10,328 bases of DNA from an uncultured Prevotella sp. (GCA_946625715.1 CAMOTK010000056.1:1-10328), one strand, 5' to 3'. Positions 1 to 6,592 are shown, counted from the stretch's first letter. Notes: generated by a model not told the origin, from the letters alone. Made by a program: numbers and translations.

Positions 1-1
1 G

Positions 2-808
2 AAGTGGGTGGACCACTCTATCAGCGTCACCGTCAACCTGCCCAACGACGTCGACGAGCAGCTGGTCAACCGCCTCTACGTCGAGGCATGGCGCTCGGGC
101 TGCAAGGGCTGCACCATCTATCGCGACGGTTCGCGTGCAGGCGTCATGATTTCCGTTTCGAAGAAAGACAAGAAGAAGGAGAACCCCGACAATGAGGATG
201 TGAAGGACAACAACCTTGAGGAGAACCCGCAGCCCACGCTGCCCTGCACACCTCCGGCCGTCACCGAGGTGCGCCCGCAGGTGCTCGAGTGCGACGTGGT
301 GCGCTTCCAGAACAACAAGGAGAAGTGGGTGGCCTTCGTGGGCGTGCTCAACGGCTATCCCTACGAAATCTTCACTGGTCTGCAAGACGATGAGGAAGGC
401 ATCATGCTGCCCAAGTCAGTCACCAAGGGTAAGATTATCAAGCAGATACAGCCCGACGGCACCAAGCGCTACGACTTCCAGTTCGAGAACAAGCGCGGCT
501 ACAAGACCACCGTCGAGGGCCTGTCGGAGAAGTTCAACCCCGAATACTGGAACTACGCCAAGCTCATCTCCGGCGTGCTGCGCTATCGCATGCCTATCGC
601 CCACGTCATCAAGCTCATCTCCTCGCTGCAGCTGCAGTCGGAGAGCATCAACACGTGGAAGAGCGGCGTGGAGCGAGCACTGAAAAAGTACATCCAGGAC
701 GGCACCGAGGCCACTGGCCAGAAGTGTCCCAACTGCGGCCACGAGTCGCTGGTCTACCAGGAAGGCTGTCTCATTTGTAAGAATTGCGGAGCTTCACGAT
801 GCGGATAA
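2..808 (+). CDS. nrdJ: Adenosylcobalamin-dependent (class II) ribonucleoside-diphosphate reductase, C-terminal 268 residues (5' end outside window)
   Basis: Class II ribonucleotide reductase converts ribonucleotides to deoxyribonucleotides in the cytoplasm using a B12-derived radical, with no need for oxygen or an iron subunit. The reading frame is open from base 2, so the gene enters from the left and only its 3' end is present. The first residues (KWVDHSISVTVNLP) and the stretch SGCKGCTIYRDGSRAGV are typical of the end of the NrdJ catalytic barrel. A charged linker follows, then a TSCPD-like region (RPQVLECDVV..., GYPYEIFTG). The tail holds CPNC at 725-736, CLICKNC at 767-787 and a final CGASRCG. 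This resembles a small zinc ribbon plus the cysteine pair that, in the family, re-reduces the active site; that role is inferred. The gene ends with TAA inside the start of folB, suggesting co-transcription. The catalytic cysteines lie outside the window. I am confident of the family. Confidence 0.93.
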   Translation, partial: KWVDHSISVTVNLPNDVDEQLVNRLYVEAWRSGCKGCTIYRDGSRAGVMISVSKKDKKKENPDNEDVKDNNLEENPQPTLPCTPPAVTEVRPQVLECDVVRFQNNKEKWVAFVGVLNGYPYEIFTGLQDDEEGIMLPKSVTKGKIIKQIQPDGTKRYDFQFENKRGYKTTVEGLSEKFNPEYWNYAKLISGVLRYRMPIAHVIKLISSLQLQSESINTWKSGVERALKKYIQDGTEATGQKCPNCGHESLVYQEGCLICKNCGASRCG

Positions 809-1182
809 ATTCAAGCTACATCTATATCCGTCGCATCCACCTGCATGCTTTCCACGGCGTCATGCCGCAGGAGCGGCAGGTGGGTGCCGACTTTTTGGTC
901 AGCCTGCGCGTGAAGTACAACTTTGCGCAGGCCGCTGCCACCGACGACGTGGCCGACACGCTGAGCTATGCCGACCTCTTCGAACTGGTCAGGCGCGAAA
1001 TGGCCACGCCCTCCAAACTGCTCGAGCATGTGGCCGGACGCATAGCCGAGAAGGTATGCCAAACGTGGTCGCAGGTCGAGGAAGTCACGGTACAGATTAC
1101 CAAGCAGAACCCGCCCATGGGGGCCGACTGCGACGGTGCTGGCGTAGAGATTCACTTAATAAATGATAAAACTAAGGCATAG
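799..1182 (+). CDS. folB: Dihydroneopterin aldolase
   Basis: FolB cleaves 7,8-dihydroneopterin to 6-hydroxymethyl-7,8-dihydropterin and glycolaldehyde, a cytoplasmic step of folate synthesis. The product is 127 residues, close to the usual 115-125. Visible family marks are HAFHGVMPQERQVG (residues 16-29, with the conserved Glu at 25), DTLSYADLFELV (53-64, Tyr57 in the pterin pocket), LLEHVAGRIAEKV (74-86, Glu76 expected to bind the pterin) and TVQITKQNPPMG (97-108, Lys102 expected to be the general base). I chose ATG at 799 because GGAG at 788-791 sits 7 bases upstream; a TTG at 784 in the same frame would add five unconserved residues. The gene overlaps the nrdJ stop by 10 bases in another frame, so translational coupling with nrdJ is likely. 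No terminator is seen in the short gap to the amidase gene. Confidence 0.93.
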   Translation: MRINSSYIYIRRIHLHAFHGVMPQERQVGADFLVSLRVKYNFAQAAATDDVADTLSYADLFELVRREMATPSKLLEHVAGRIAEKVCQTWSQVEEVTVQITKQNPPMGADCDGAGVEIHLINDKTKA

Positions 1183-1208
1183 ATAGCGGTTTTTCAGTAA
1201 ATATTCCG

Positions 1209-1217
1209 TACTTTTGC
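1209..1217 (+). promoter_or_regulatory. Bacteroidota-type -7 promoter element upstream of the amidase gene
   Basis: TACTTTTGC matches TAnnTTTGY at every fixed position. It lies in the 55-base gap between folB and the amidase ATG at 1238, giving an expected leader of only about 15 bases. The -33 TTTG is not present at the usual distance; the nearest candidate is a T-run at 1190-1194, about 15 bases away. The promoter is therefore plausible but incomplete. Confidence 0.5.
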
Positions 1218-1237
1218 AACAGTTTTCACAAGAACTT

Positions 1238-2527
1238 ATGGCAAAAAGAATCGTATTCTTTCTGATAGCACTCCTCACAGCAGCCCTTCCAGCAGGAGCG
1301 GCAGCCAAGAAATTCACCCTCGTAGTCGACGCCGGACACGGCGGTCACGATGCGGGAGCATGCGGTGCCATCAGCAAGGAGAAAAACCTCACACTCAAGT
1401 TTGCCCTCGCCTTCGGACAGATGGTGGAGCGCAACTGCCCCGACGTGAAGGTGGTGTACACCCGTAAGACCGACCGCTTCGTCGAGCTGTGGGAACGGGC
1501 CGAGATAGCCAACAAGAACAAAGCCGACCTCTTCATCTCCGTTCACATCAACGCCCTGCCCAGAGGCCACATAGCCCGCGGCTTCCAAACCTACACCCTC
1601 GGACCGGGCCGCAAGTCTGGTCTCGGCGTCATCAAGAATCTGGAAGTGGCCAAACGCGAGAACTCCGTGATTCTGCTCGAGAAGAACTATAAGCAGACCT
1701 ATCAGGGCTACGACCCCAACTCGCCCGAGAGCAACATCATATTTGAGTTCATACAAGACAAGAACATGGAGCTCAGCGTCGACCTGGCCCGCTTCATGCA
1801 GCGCCACGTCTGCGAAGCCACCGGCCGACAGAACATGGGCGCCCATCAGGACAATCTGGCCGTCTTACGCCTCTCGTCGATGCCCAGTGCACTGCTGGAG
1901 CTCGGCTTCATCTCCACCCCCGACGAAGAGCGCTTCATGAACTCGGCCGAAGCCACCGAGCGCTATGCACGCGGCATCTACAACGCCTTCATGGCCTATC
2001 GCCGCAAGCACGACCCCAACTTTGCCACACCTATCAAGCCCGACAAAGAAGAGGGAATCAGGGTGCCGCAGATTGTGCCGCAGAAGCAGGAACCCGTGAA
2101 GGAAGCTGAGCCGCAGAAGCCTGCACCAGCCGAACAACCCAAAGTGCAAGAAGCCCCGGAGATAACAGTTCCGCAGGAAGCCCCGGAAAAGCCCGACACC
2201 GCAGAAGCCCCTGCCCAACCCGCAACCTCAGCACCAGAAGGCGCAGCAGCCGTCCCTGTCTTCAAAGTGCAGTTCCTGGCATCGGGCAAGAAGCTTGCCA
2301 GCAACAGCCCGCGCTTCAACGGTCTGAAGGACGTAACGTTCTATCAGGAAGGCGGACTTTACAAATACACCACCGGCGCCTCTGACGACTACAACGCCAT
2401 CAGCCGTCTGCGCCGCGAAGTGGCCGAGAAATTCCCGCAAGCCTTCATCATCGCCTTCAAGAACGGCGAGAAGATGAACGTCAACGCGGCTATACAAGAG
2501 TTCAAGAACAATAAAAACAAAAAATAG
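1238..2527 (+). CDS. Secreted N-acetylmuramoyl-L-alanine amidase (Amidase_3) with C-terminal SPOR-like domain
   Basis: This enzyme hydrolyses the bond between N-acetylmuramic acid and L-alanine in peptidoglycan, in the periplasm, typically during daughter-cell separation. The 429-residue product starts with a signal peptide (about residues 1-23, charged MAKR then a hydrophobic run ending PAGAAA). The Amidase_3 domain covers about 26-258. Its zinc ligands are visible as His34 in DAGHGGHD, Glu48 in SKEKN and His103 in SVHINA; the catalytic Glu is Glu221 in LLELGFIS. A Pro/Glu/Ala/Lys-rich linker spans about 262-340, and a SPOR-like segment (FKVQFLASGKK onward) covers about 342-420, which in the family binds glycan strands lacking stem peptides at the septum. 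I chose ATG at 1238 over the upstream TTG at 1214 because it starts the signal peptide cleanly and leaves room for the promoter element. The MlaD-like gene follows with no gap. Family certain; septal role inferred. Confidence 0.92.
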   Translation: MAKRIVFFLIALLTAALPAGAAAKKFTLVVDAGHGGHDAGACGAISKEKNLTLKFALAFGQMVERNCPDVKVVYTRKTDRFVELWERAEIANKNKADLFISVHINALPRGHIARGFQTYTLGPGRKSGLGVIKNLEVAKRENSVILLEKNYKQTYQGYDPNSPESNIIFEFIQDKNMELSVDLARFMQRHVCEATGRQNMGAHQDNLAVLRLSSMPSALLELGFISTPDEERFMNSAEATERYARGIYNAFMAYRRKHDPNFATPIKPDKEEGIRVPQIVPQKQEPVKEAEPQKPAPAEQPKVQEAPEITVPQEAPEKPDTAEAPAQPATSAPEGAAAVPVFKVQFLASGKKLASNSPRFNGLKDVTFYQEGGLYKYTTGASDDYNAISRLRREVAEKFPQAFIIAFKNGEKMNVNAAIQEFKNNKNKK

Positions 2528-3418
2528 ATGAAGAAGTTTTTCACCAAAGAGGTACAAATAGCACTCGTGGCCATCGTGGCCATCGTCGTTCTCTACTTCG
2601 GTTTGAAGTTCCTGAAAGGACTGACCATGTTCTCCGACTCCGACAACTACTACGTGCGCTTCGACGACGTCACGGGCATGTCGGTGTCGAGCCCAGTCTA
2701 CGTCAACGGCTTCAAGGTAGGTGTGGTCGAAGACATCATCACCGACTACAACGACCTGAGCAACATCGTTGCCGTGATTGGCCTCGACAGAAACATGCGC
2801 CTGCCCAAAGGTTCAAAGGCCGAAATCGACAGCGACCTGCTCGGCAATGTCAGACTCGTACTGAAAATGGGCGAGAACCCCACCGACCTGATGGCCGTGG
2901 GCGACACCATCGTCGGCTCAATGGCTAAAGGCGCTATGGGCAAGGCGGCCGACATGATTCCGCAGGTGCAGGAGATGCTGCCCAAGCTCGACTCTATTCT
3001 CGCCAGCATCAACGTGCTGCTGGCCGACCCAGCCATTGCCAACTCCATGCACAATGTCGATGCCATCACGGCCAGTCTGAACAAGACTTCGCAGGAGCTC
3101 AGCCTCATGAGTGCCCAGCTCAACCGTCAGCTACCCGACATGTTGGCCAAGACCAACGGCGTGCTCGACAACACCAACACCCTGACCAAGAATCTCAGCG
3201 AGGTTGACGTGGCTGCCACAATGGCCAAGGTCAACTCGACGCTCGACAATGTCGACGCCATGACCGCACGGCTCAACAGCAACGAGGGCACGCTCGGCCT
3301 GCTTATGCGCGACCCAGGACTCTACAATAACCTGAATGCCACCATGATGCATGCCGACTCGCTCATGATTGACCTGAAAGCACACCCGAAGCGTTACGTG
3401 CATTTTTCGGTTTGGTAA
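2528..3418 (+). CDS. MlaD/MCE family lipid-transport substrate-binding protein
   Basis: MCE proteins form hexameric rings in the periplasm that pass phospholipids between inner and outer membrane with an MlaE/MlaF-type ABC transporter. The 296-residue product has a short charged N-terminus, one membrane segment at about 9-26 (IALVAIVAIVVLYFGL region) and an MCE domain at about 40-117, including YVRFDDVTGMSVSSPVYVNG, FKVGVVEDI and a LLGNVRLVL strand. From about 140 it is helical and rich in Asn, Ser, Thr, Leu and Met, with three spaced near-copies of NVDAxTxxLN (residues 174-185, 213-224, 239-250). The end, AHPKRYVHFSVW, resembles the tail of Bacteroidota MlaD proteins, though some homologues, as I recall, run on a few residues. 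Its ATG directly follows the amidase TAG, so the two are surely one transcript. The partner permease and ATPase genes are not in the window. A hairpin terminator follows at 3485. Confidence 0.88.
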   Translation: MKKFFTKEVQIALVAIVAIVVLYFGLKFLKGLTMFSDSDNYYVRFDDVTGMSVSSPVYVNGFKVGVVEDIITDYNDLSNIVAVIGLDRNMRLPKGSKAEIDSDLLGNVRLVLKMGENPTDLMAVGDTIVGSMAKGAMGKAADMIPQVQEMLPKLDSILASINVLLADPAIANSMHNVDAITASLNKTSQELSLMSAQLNRQLPDMLAKTNGVLDNTNTLTKNLSEVDVAATMAKVNSTLDNVDAMTARLNSNEGTLGLLMRDPGLYNNLNATMMHADSLMIDLKAHPKRYVHFSVW

Positions 3419-3436
3419 ACAACTTGGATTACAATT

Positions 3437-3455
3437 TTTATTTTGTCTAAATAAA
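3437..3455. repeat. AT-only inverted repeat after the MlaD-like gene
   Basis: TTTATTT at 3437-3443 is complemented by AAATAAA at 3449-3455 around a 5-base loop. It has no GC pairs, so it is a weak hairpin. It may slow polymerase or protect the 3' end of the transcript, or be chance in AT-rich DNA. Confidence 0.35.
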
Positions 3456-3484
3456 GAAGCGTGTACAATAAACACAAGCAACAA

Positions 3485-3525
3485 CTCCGAAACCCTTTTG
3501 CACAAAGGTGGTTTCGGAGCTTTTG
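3485..3525 (+). terminator. Intrinsic terminator of the amidase/MlaD transcript
   Basis: CTCCGAAACC (3485-3494) pairs perfectly with GGTTTCGGAG (3510-3519). Inside it CCTTT (3494-3498) can also pair with AAAGG (3504-3508), giving a long stem with a small bulge. CTTTTGT follows, a short T-tract. It lies 66 bases after the MlaD-like stop codon. No clear T-tract is seen for the opposite strand, so it looks one-directional. Confidence 0.8.
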
Positions 3526-3595
3526 TAAATTTTATAGAACAAGACACAAAAAAAGTATAATAAATTGACAACAAACTGAAAAACAGATAGTTATA

Positions 3596-3612
3596 AATAT
3601 CAAAATGATATT
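3596..3612. repeat. Short inverted repeat AATATC-N5-GATATT
   Basis: The arms at 3596-3601 and 3607-3612 are perfect complements around the loop AAAAT. It lies in the most AT-rich part of the region before dnaA. It could be an operator or an easily melted element, but a repeat this short can occur by chance in such DNA. Confidence 0.3.
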
Positions 3613-3700
3613 AATCAACCCATTGGCCGTGAAACATCCTAATTGCCCAAAACATAGGAAGTTACAACCATTTGTAAACACAACACACAATTTCGGAACA

Positions 3701-3733
3701 TTTGCATAATTCAAAAAAAAATACGACCTTTGC
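3701..3733 (+). promoter_or_regulatory. Promoter of dnaA (Bacteroidota -33/-7 type), with a possible second upstream promoter
   Basis: TTTG at 3701-3704 is followed after exactly 20 bases by GACCTTTGC at 3725-3733, which matches TAnnTTTGY except for the first base. Transcription would begin near 3740, leaving a leader of about 60 bases before the dnaA ATG at 3801. A second, overlapping candidate lies upstream: TTTG at 3671-3674, 22 bases, then AACATTTGC at 3697-3705 (also one mismatch). The same TTTG would serve as the -7 core of the upstream promoter and the -33 of the downstream one. Confidence 0.65.
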
Positions 3734-3800
3734 ATCGAAAATCAAACTTAAAACAAGTAGAACCTTGTACATATTTGATTATTAAAAAGAGTAACGCCTC

Positions 3801-5210
3801 ATGCAAAACAAACAAAAGGCGCTTTGGGACAACTGCCTTGAAATCATCAAGGACAACGTCACAGAGCAGCAGTTCAAAACGTGGTTCGCACCAATTGTCT
3901 TCGAGTCATACTCGGACGACACACATACGCTGTTGGTGCAGGTTCCAAGCCCGTACGTCTACGAGTACTTGGAGCAGAACTATGTGGGTTTGCTGAGGAA
4001 AGTGCTCACCCGTTGCTTCGCTACCAACGTCCGCCTCACCTACCGCATCGTCACCGACAAGGCCCACGGCCTCTCGCAGGATGTAGAGGGTGACCAGCCT
4101 GGCGACGTCGAAGCTCCCATGGCCACCACACGCGGCAACAAAGCGCCTACAGCGCTCGACGCCGCCATTCCACAAGACCTGAACCCGCAACTCGACCCGA
4201 AGAAGACCTTCCAGAACTTCATTGAGGGCGACTCCAACAAGCTGCCGCGCACCGTGGGCCTCTCCATTGCCGAGCATCCGGGCAAGTCGACCTTCAATCC
4301 CTTCTTCATCTACGGACCGTCTGGTTGCGGAAAAACCCACCTCATCAATGCTATCGGTGTGCGCAGCAAGGAGCTGTACCCCAAGAAGCGTGTACTCTAC
4401 GTCAGTGCCCGCCTCTTCCAGGTGCAATACACCGATGCCGTCCGTCAAAACACAGTCAACGACTTCATCAATTTCTATCAGACGCTCGACGTGCTGATTG
4501 TCGACGACATACAGGAATGGGCCACATCGCCTAAGACGCTCGACACGTTCTTCCACATTTTCGACCATCTCTTCCGTCTAGGCAAGCAGATTATTCTGGC
4601 CAGCGATCGCCCGCCAGTAGACCTGGCTGGTGTGAAAGACCGACTGCTCACCCGCTTCTCCTGCGGTCTGATAGCCGAGCTCGAGAAACCCAACATCCAG
4701 TTGTGTATCGACATTCTGGAGTCAAAATGCCGTCGCGATGGTCTGAAGATTCCTGCCGACGTCATCATGTTCATCGCACAGACGGCCAATGGCAGCGTGC
4801 GCGACTTGGAAGGTGTCATCAACTCGCTCATGGCCCACTCCATCGTCTACAACTCCAATATCGACATGCGCCTGGCCGAACGCGTCATCAAGCGCGCCGT
4901 CAAGGTCGACAATCATCCGCTGACCATCGACGACATTATGGAACAGCTCTGTCAGCACTACGGCGTGACGCAGCAAAACGTGCTCAGCAAGAGTCGCAAG
5001 CGTGAGTTTGTACAGGTACGCCAGTTGGCCATGTACCTCGCCCAGAAGTACACCAAGATGCCCTCTTCGCGCATCGGAATGTTGATTGGCAACCGCGACC
5101 ACTCCACCGTCATTCATAGTTGCTCAGCCATCGAACAGCGCCTGAAGGTGGACAAATCGTTCAGGGATGAGCTACAAAGTATAGAAAATTCGTTCAAATT
5201 GAAAAAATAG
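3801..5210 (+). CDS. dnaA: Chromosomal replication initiator protein DnaA
   Basis: DnaA is the AAA+ ATPase that binds DnaA boxes at the origin, melts the DNA and loads the replicative helicase. The 469-residue product shows all four domains. Domain I (about 1-85; LWDNCLEIIKDNVTEQQFKTW) is the interaction domain. A variable linker (about 86-132) follows. Domain III has Walker A GPSGCGKTH (172-180, Lys178), Walker B VLIVDDIQ (231-238), sensor 1 ILASDRPP (265-272), the arginine-finger box RLLTRF (281-286, Arg285) and sensor 2 GSVRDLEG (331-338, Arg334). Domain IV (about 376-469) carries the DNA-binding signature ending GNRDHSTVIHS (430-440). The second position of that signature is Asn where Gly is most common. 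ATG at 3801 starts at the conserved domain I. It stands alone, without dnaN or recF, flanked by its own promoter and terminator, which suggests independent control. Confidence 0.98.
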   Translation: MQNKQKALWDNCLEIIKDNVTEQQFKTWFAPIVFESYSDDTHTLLVQVPSPYVYEYLEQNYVGLLRKVLTRCFATNVRLTYRIVTDKAHGLSQDVEGDQPGDVEAPMATTRGNKAPTALDAAIPQDLNPQLDPKKTFQNFIEGDSNKLPRTVGLSIAEHPGKSTFNPFFIYGPSGCGKTHLINAIGVRSKELYPKKRVLYVSARLFQVQYTDAVRQNTVNDFINFYQTLDVLIVDDIQEWATSPKTLDTFFHIFDHLFRLGKQIILASDRPPVDLAGVKDRLLTRFSCGLIAELEKPNIQLCIDILESKCRRDGLKIPADVIMFIAQTANGSVRDLEGVINSLMAHSIVYNSNIDMRLAERVIKRAVKVDNHPLTIDDIMEQLCQHYGVTQQNVLSKSRKREFVQVRQLAMYLAQKYTKMPSSRIGMLIGNRDHSTVIHSCSAIEQRLKVDKSFRDELQSIENSFKLKK

Positions 5211-5254
5211 ATACGCATTTCTTGAAAAAATTTGAAATGCGTATCTTTTTTTTT
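5209..5254 (+). terminator. Intrinsic terminator of dnaA
   Basis: AGATACGCATTTC (5209-5221) pairs perfectly with GAAATGCGTATCT (5234-5246), a 13-base-pair stem with a 12-base A/T-rich loop, followed by nine Ts (5246-5254). The left arm begins inside the dnaA stop codon (TAG at 5208-5210). The right arm and T-tract overlap the promoter of the next gene. Confidence 0.88.
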
Positions 5255-5264
5255 GTATCTTTGT
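5231..5264 (+). promoter_or_regulatory. Promoter of the esterase operon
   Basis: TTTG at 5231-5234 is followed after 21 bases by TATCTTTGT at 5256-5264, a full match to TAnnTTTGY. Transcription would start around 5270, about 14 bases before the ATG at 5284. The -33 element lies in the loop and first stem base of the dnaA terminator, and the spacer contains the terminator's right arm and T-tract. Confidence 0.75.
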
Positions 5265-5283
5265 ACGCAAAATCCTAACAACA

Positions 5284-6579
5284 ATGAAACAGAAACTAAT
5301 CTGCATCTTTTTTGCATTATTTGGCACATTGACCACCCTGCAAGTATCGGCTGAGAACTATCCCTACCGCAGTGACTACCTCTGGGTAACGCTTCCCGAC
5401 CATGCCGACTGGCTCTACCAGGTAGGTGAACAGGCTAAAGTCGACGTCATCTTCCTAAAATACGGCATTCCGCAAGACGGCACCGTGGAATACAGCATCG
5501 GCACCGACTTGTTGAAAGCCGACCAGACGGGCACCGCACAACTGAAAAACGGACGTGCCACCATCAAGATGGGTACTGCCAAAAAGCCCGGTTTCCGCGA
5601 CCTCAGACTCTCACTGAAACTCGATGGCAAAACCTATCAGCACCATGTAAAAGTAGGATTCTCCGTCGACCGCATTCAGCCTTTCACCCAAGAACCCAAG
5701 GACTTTCGCGCCTTTTGGCAGAAAGGACTCGACGAACTAAAACAACAGCCCATGAACTTCACCCGCGAGTTGCAGCCGGAATACTGCAACGACAAGGTCG
5801 ACACGTGGCTGGTGAAACTTCAGATAGACCGTCGCCACTGGCTCTATGGCTATCTGATGATGCCGAAGAATGCCAAGAAAGGCGCTCACCCCGTGGTGCT
5901 CACCCCTCCGGGTGCTGGTGTGAAGACCATCAAGGAATTTTTCAACCGCAGCTACTTCCAGGAGAAAGGCATCATACGCTTCATCACCGAGATTCACGGT
6001 TTGAATCCCCAGTTGCCGGAAGAGCATTTTTCAGATGTACGCTCGGCATTCAGCGACTATTTGGAGATGGGGCTCGACAACCCTGACCACTACTACATGC
6101 GCCACGTCTACTTAGGACTGGTGCGCTGCATCGATTTCCTCACCTCGCTGCCTGAGTGGGACGGTAAGAACGTAGCCACGTTAGGCGGAAGCCAAGGCGG
6201 TGCACTGGCACTCATCGGAGCTTCGCTCGATCCACGCGTCACCCTTTGCGTGGCCAACCATCCGGCCCTGAGCGACATGGCAGCAGGCAGTGCCGGCCTG
6301 ACCAGTGGCTATCCTCATTTCAAGGATTATCTCTACACGAAGGCCAACGTTGCAACGATGGCCTACTACGACGTGGTCAACTTTGCCCGCTACATCACGT
6401 GCAAAACCTACATGACCTGGGGCTACAACGACAACACCTGTCCGCCCACTACCAGCTATGCCGTTTGGAACACGCTGAAATGTGAGAAAGAAAGTCTTGT
6501 CACCCCCATCAACGAACACTGGACAAGTGACGCCACCAATCGCGGACAGATGGAGTGGCTGCTGAAGAACTTTAAATAA
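5284..6579 (+). CDS. Secreted acetylxylan esterase-like protein (CE7/AXE1 alpha/beta hydrolase) with N-terminal beta domain
   Basis: CE7 enzymes remove acetyl groups from xylo-oligosaccharides and related substrates. The 431-residue product has a signal peptide (about 1-23, ending VSA before ENYPY), a predicted beta-rich domain (about 25-128) not needed for catalysis, and an AXE1 hydrolase domain (about 131-431). The nucleophile is Ser303 in GGSQGG (301-306); the acid is probably Asp383 in GYNDNTCPPT (380-389); the base is probably His412 in NEHW. Two CE7 marks deviate: the usual RGQG motif is replaced by HGLN (238-241), and the usual HE at the catalytic His is HW. This points to a divergent subgroup, so the substrate may not be acetylxylan. 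It is the first gene of a two-gene operon: the next ATG is 13 bases downstream. No transporter, regulator or glycoside hydrolase gene adjoins it. Family fairly sure, substrate unknown. Confidence 0.85.
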   Translation: MKQKLICIFFALFGTLTTLQVSAENYPYRSDYLWVTLPDHADWLYQVGEQAKVDVIFLKYGIPQDGTVEYSIGTDLLKADQTGTAQLKNGRATIKMGTAKKPGFRDLRLSLKLDGKTYQHHVKVGFSVDRIQPFTQEPKDFRAFWQKGLDELKQQPMNFTRELQPEYCNDKVDTWLVKLQIDRRHWLYGYLMMPKNAKKGAHPVVLTPPGAGVKTIKEFFNRSYFQEKGIIRFITEIHGLNPQLPEEHFSDVRSAFSDYLEMGLDNPDHYYMRHVYLGLVRCIDFLTSLPEWDGKNVATLGGSQGGALALIGASLDPRVTLCVANHPALSDMAAGSAGLTSGYPHFKDYLYTKANVATMAYYDVVNFARYITCKTYMTWGYNDNTCPPTTSYAVWNTLKCEKESLVTPINEHWTSDATNRGQMEWLLKNFK

Positions 6580-6592
6580 AAACAAGGAAACT

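Larger units (their letters stand above)
3419..3800 (+). other. 382-base AT-rich non-coding region upstream of dnaA
   Basis: I found no credible coding frame here on either strand. From left to right it contains an AT-only inverted repeat (3437-3455), the terminator of the amidase/MlaD unit (3485-3525), a very AT-rich stretch (about 3526-3620) with a small inverted repeat (3596-3612), and promoter-like motifs (3671-3733) leading to dnaA. I looked for DnaA boxes (TTATNCACA and its complement) and saw none, so it cannot be called the replication origin from sequence alone. Confidence 0.7.

Noticed and set aside
784-798. TTG at 784 as the start of folB
   Set aside because: It would add five unconserved residues; ATG at 799 has a GGAG at good spacing and gives the usual FolB N-terminus.
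1214-1237. TTG at 1214 as the start of the amidase
   Set aside because: It lies inside the promoter -7 element and would put polar residues before an otherwise good signal peptide.
1226-1846. Minus-strand open frame of about 206 codons opposite the amidase gene
   Set aside because: The + strand frame has a signal peptide, zinc ligands and catalytic Glu; the minus frame has no recognisable motif.
3419-3800. Replication origin (oriC) next to dnaA
   Set aside because: AT-rich and well placed, but I saw no DnaA-box cluster or 13-mer-like tandem repeats, and dnaA often lies away from the origin in this phylum. It needs genome-wide skew data.
3730-3996. Open frame starting upstream of and overlapping dnaA in another frame
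   Set aside because: It begins within the dnaA promoter -7 element and its product is low-complexity Ser/Thr/Arg, as expected from out-of-frame reading of dnaA.
3906-4568. Long open frame on the minus strand inside dnaA (about 220 codons)
   Set aside because: It is antisense to dnaA, whose motifs are unmistakable. The composition (Val, Glu, Gly, Arg, Leu-rich with no motif) is that expected from the complement of GC-rich third positions.
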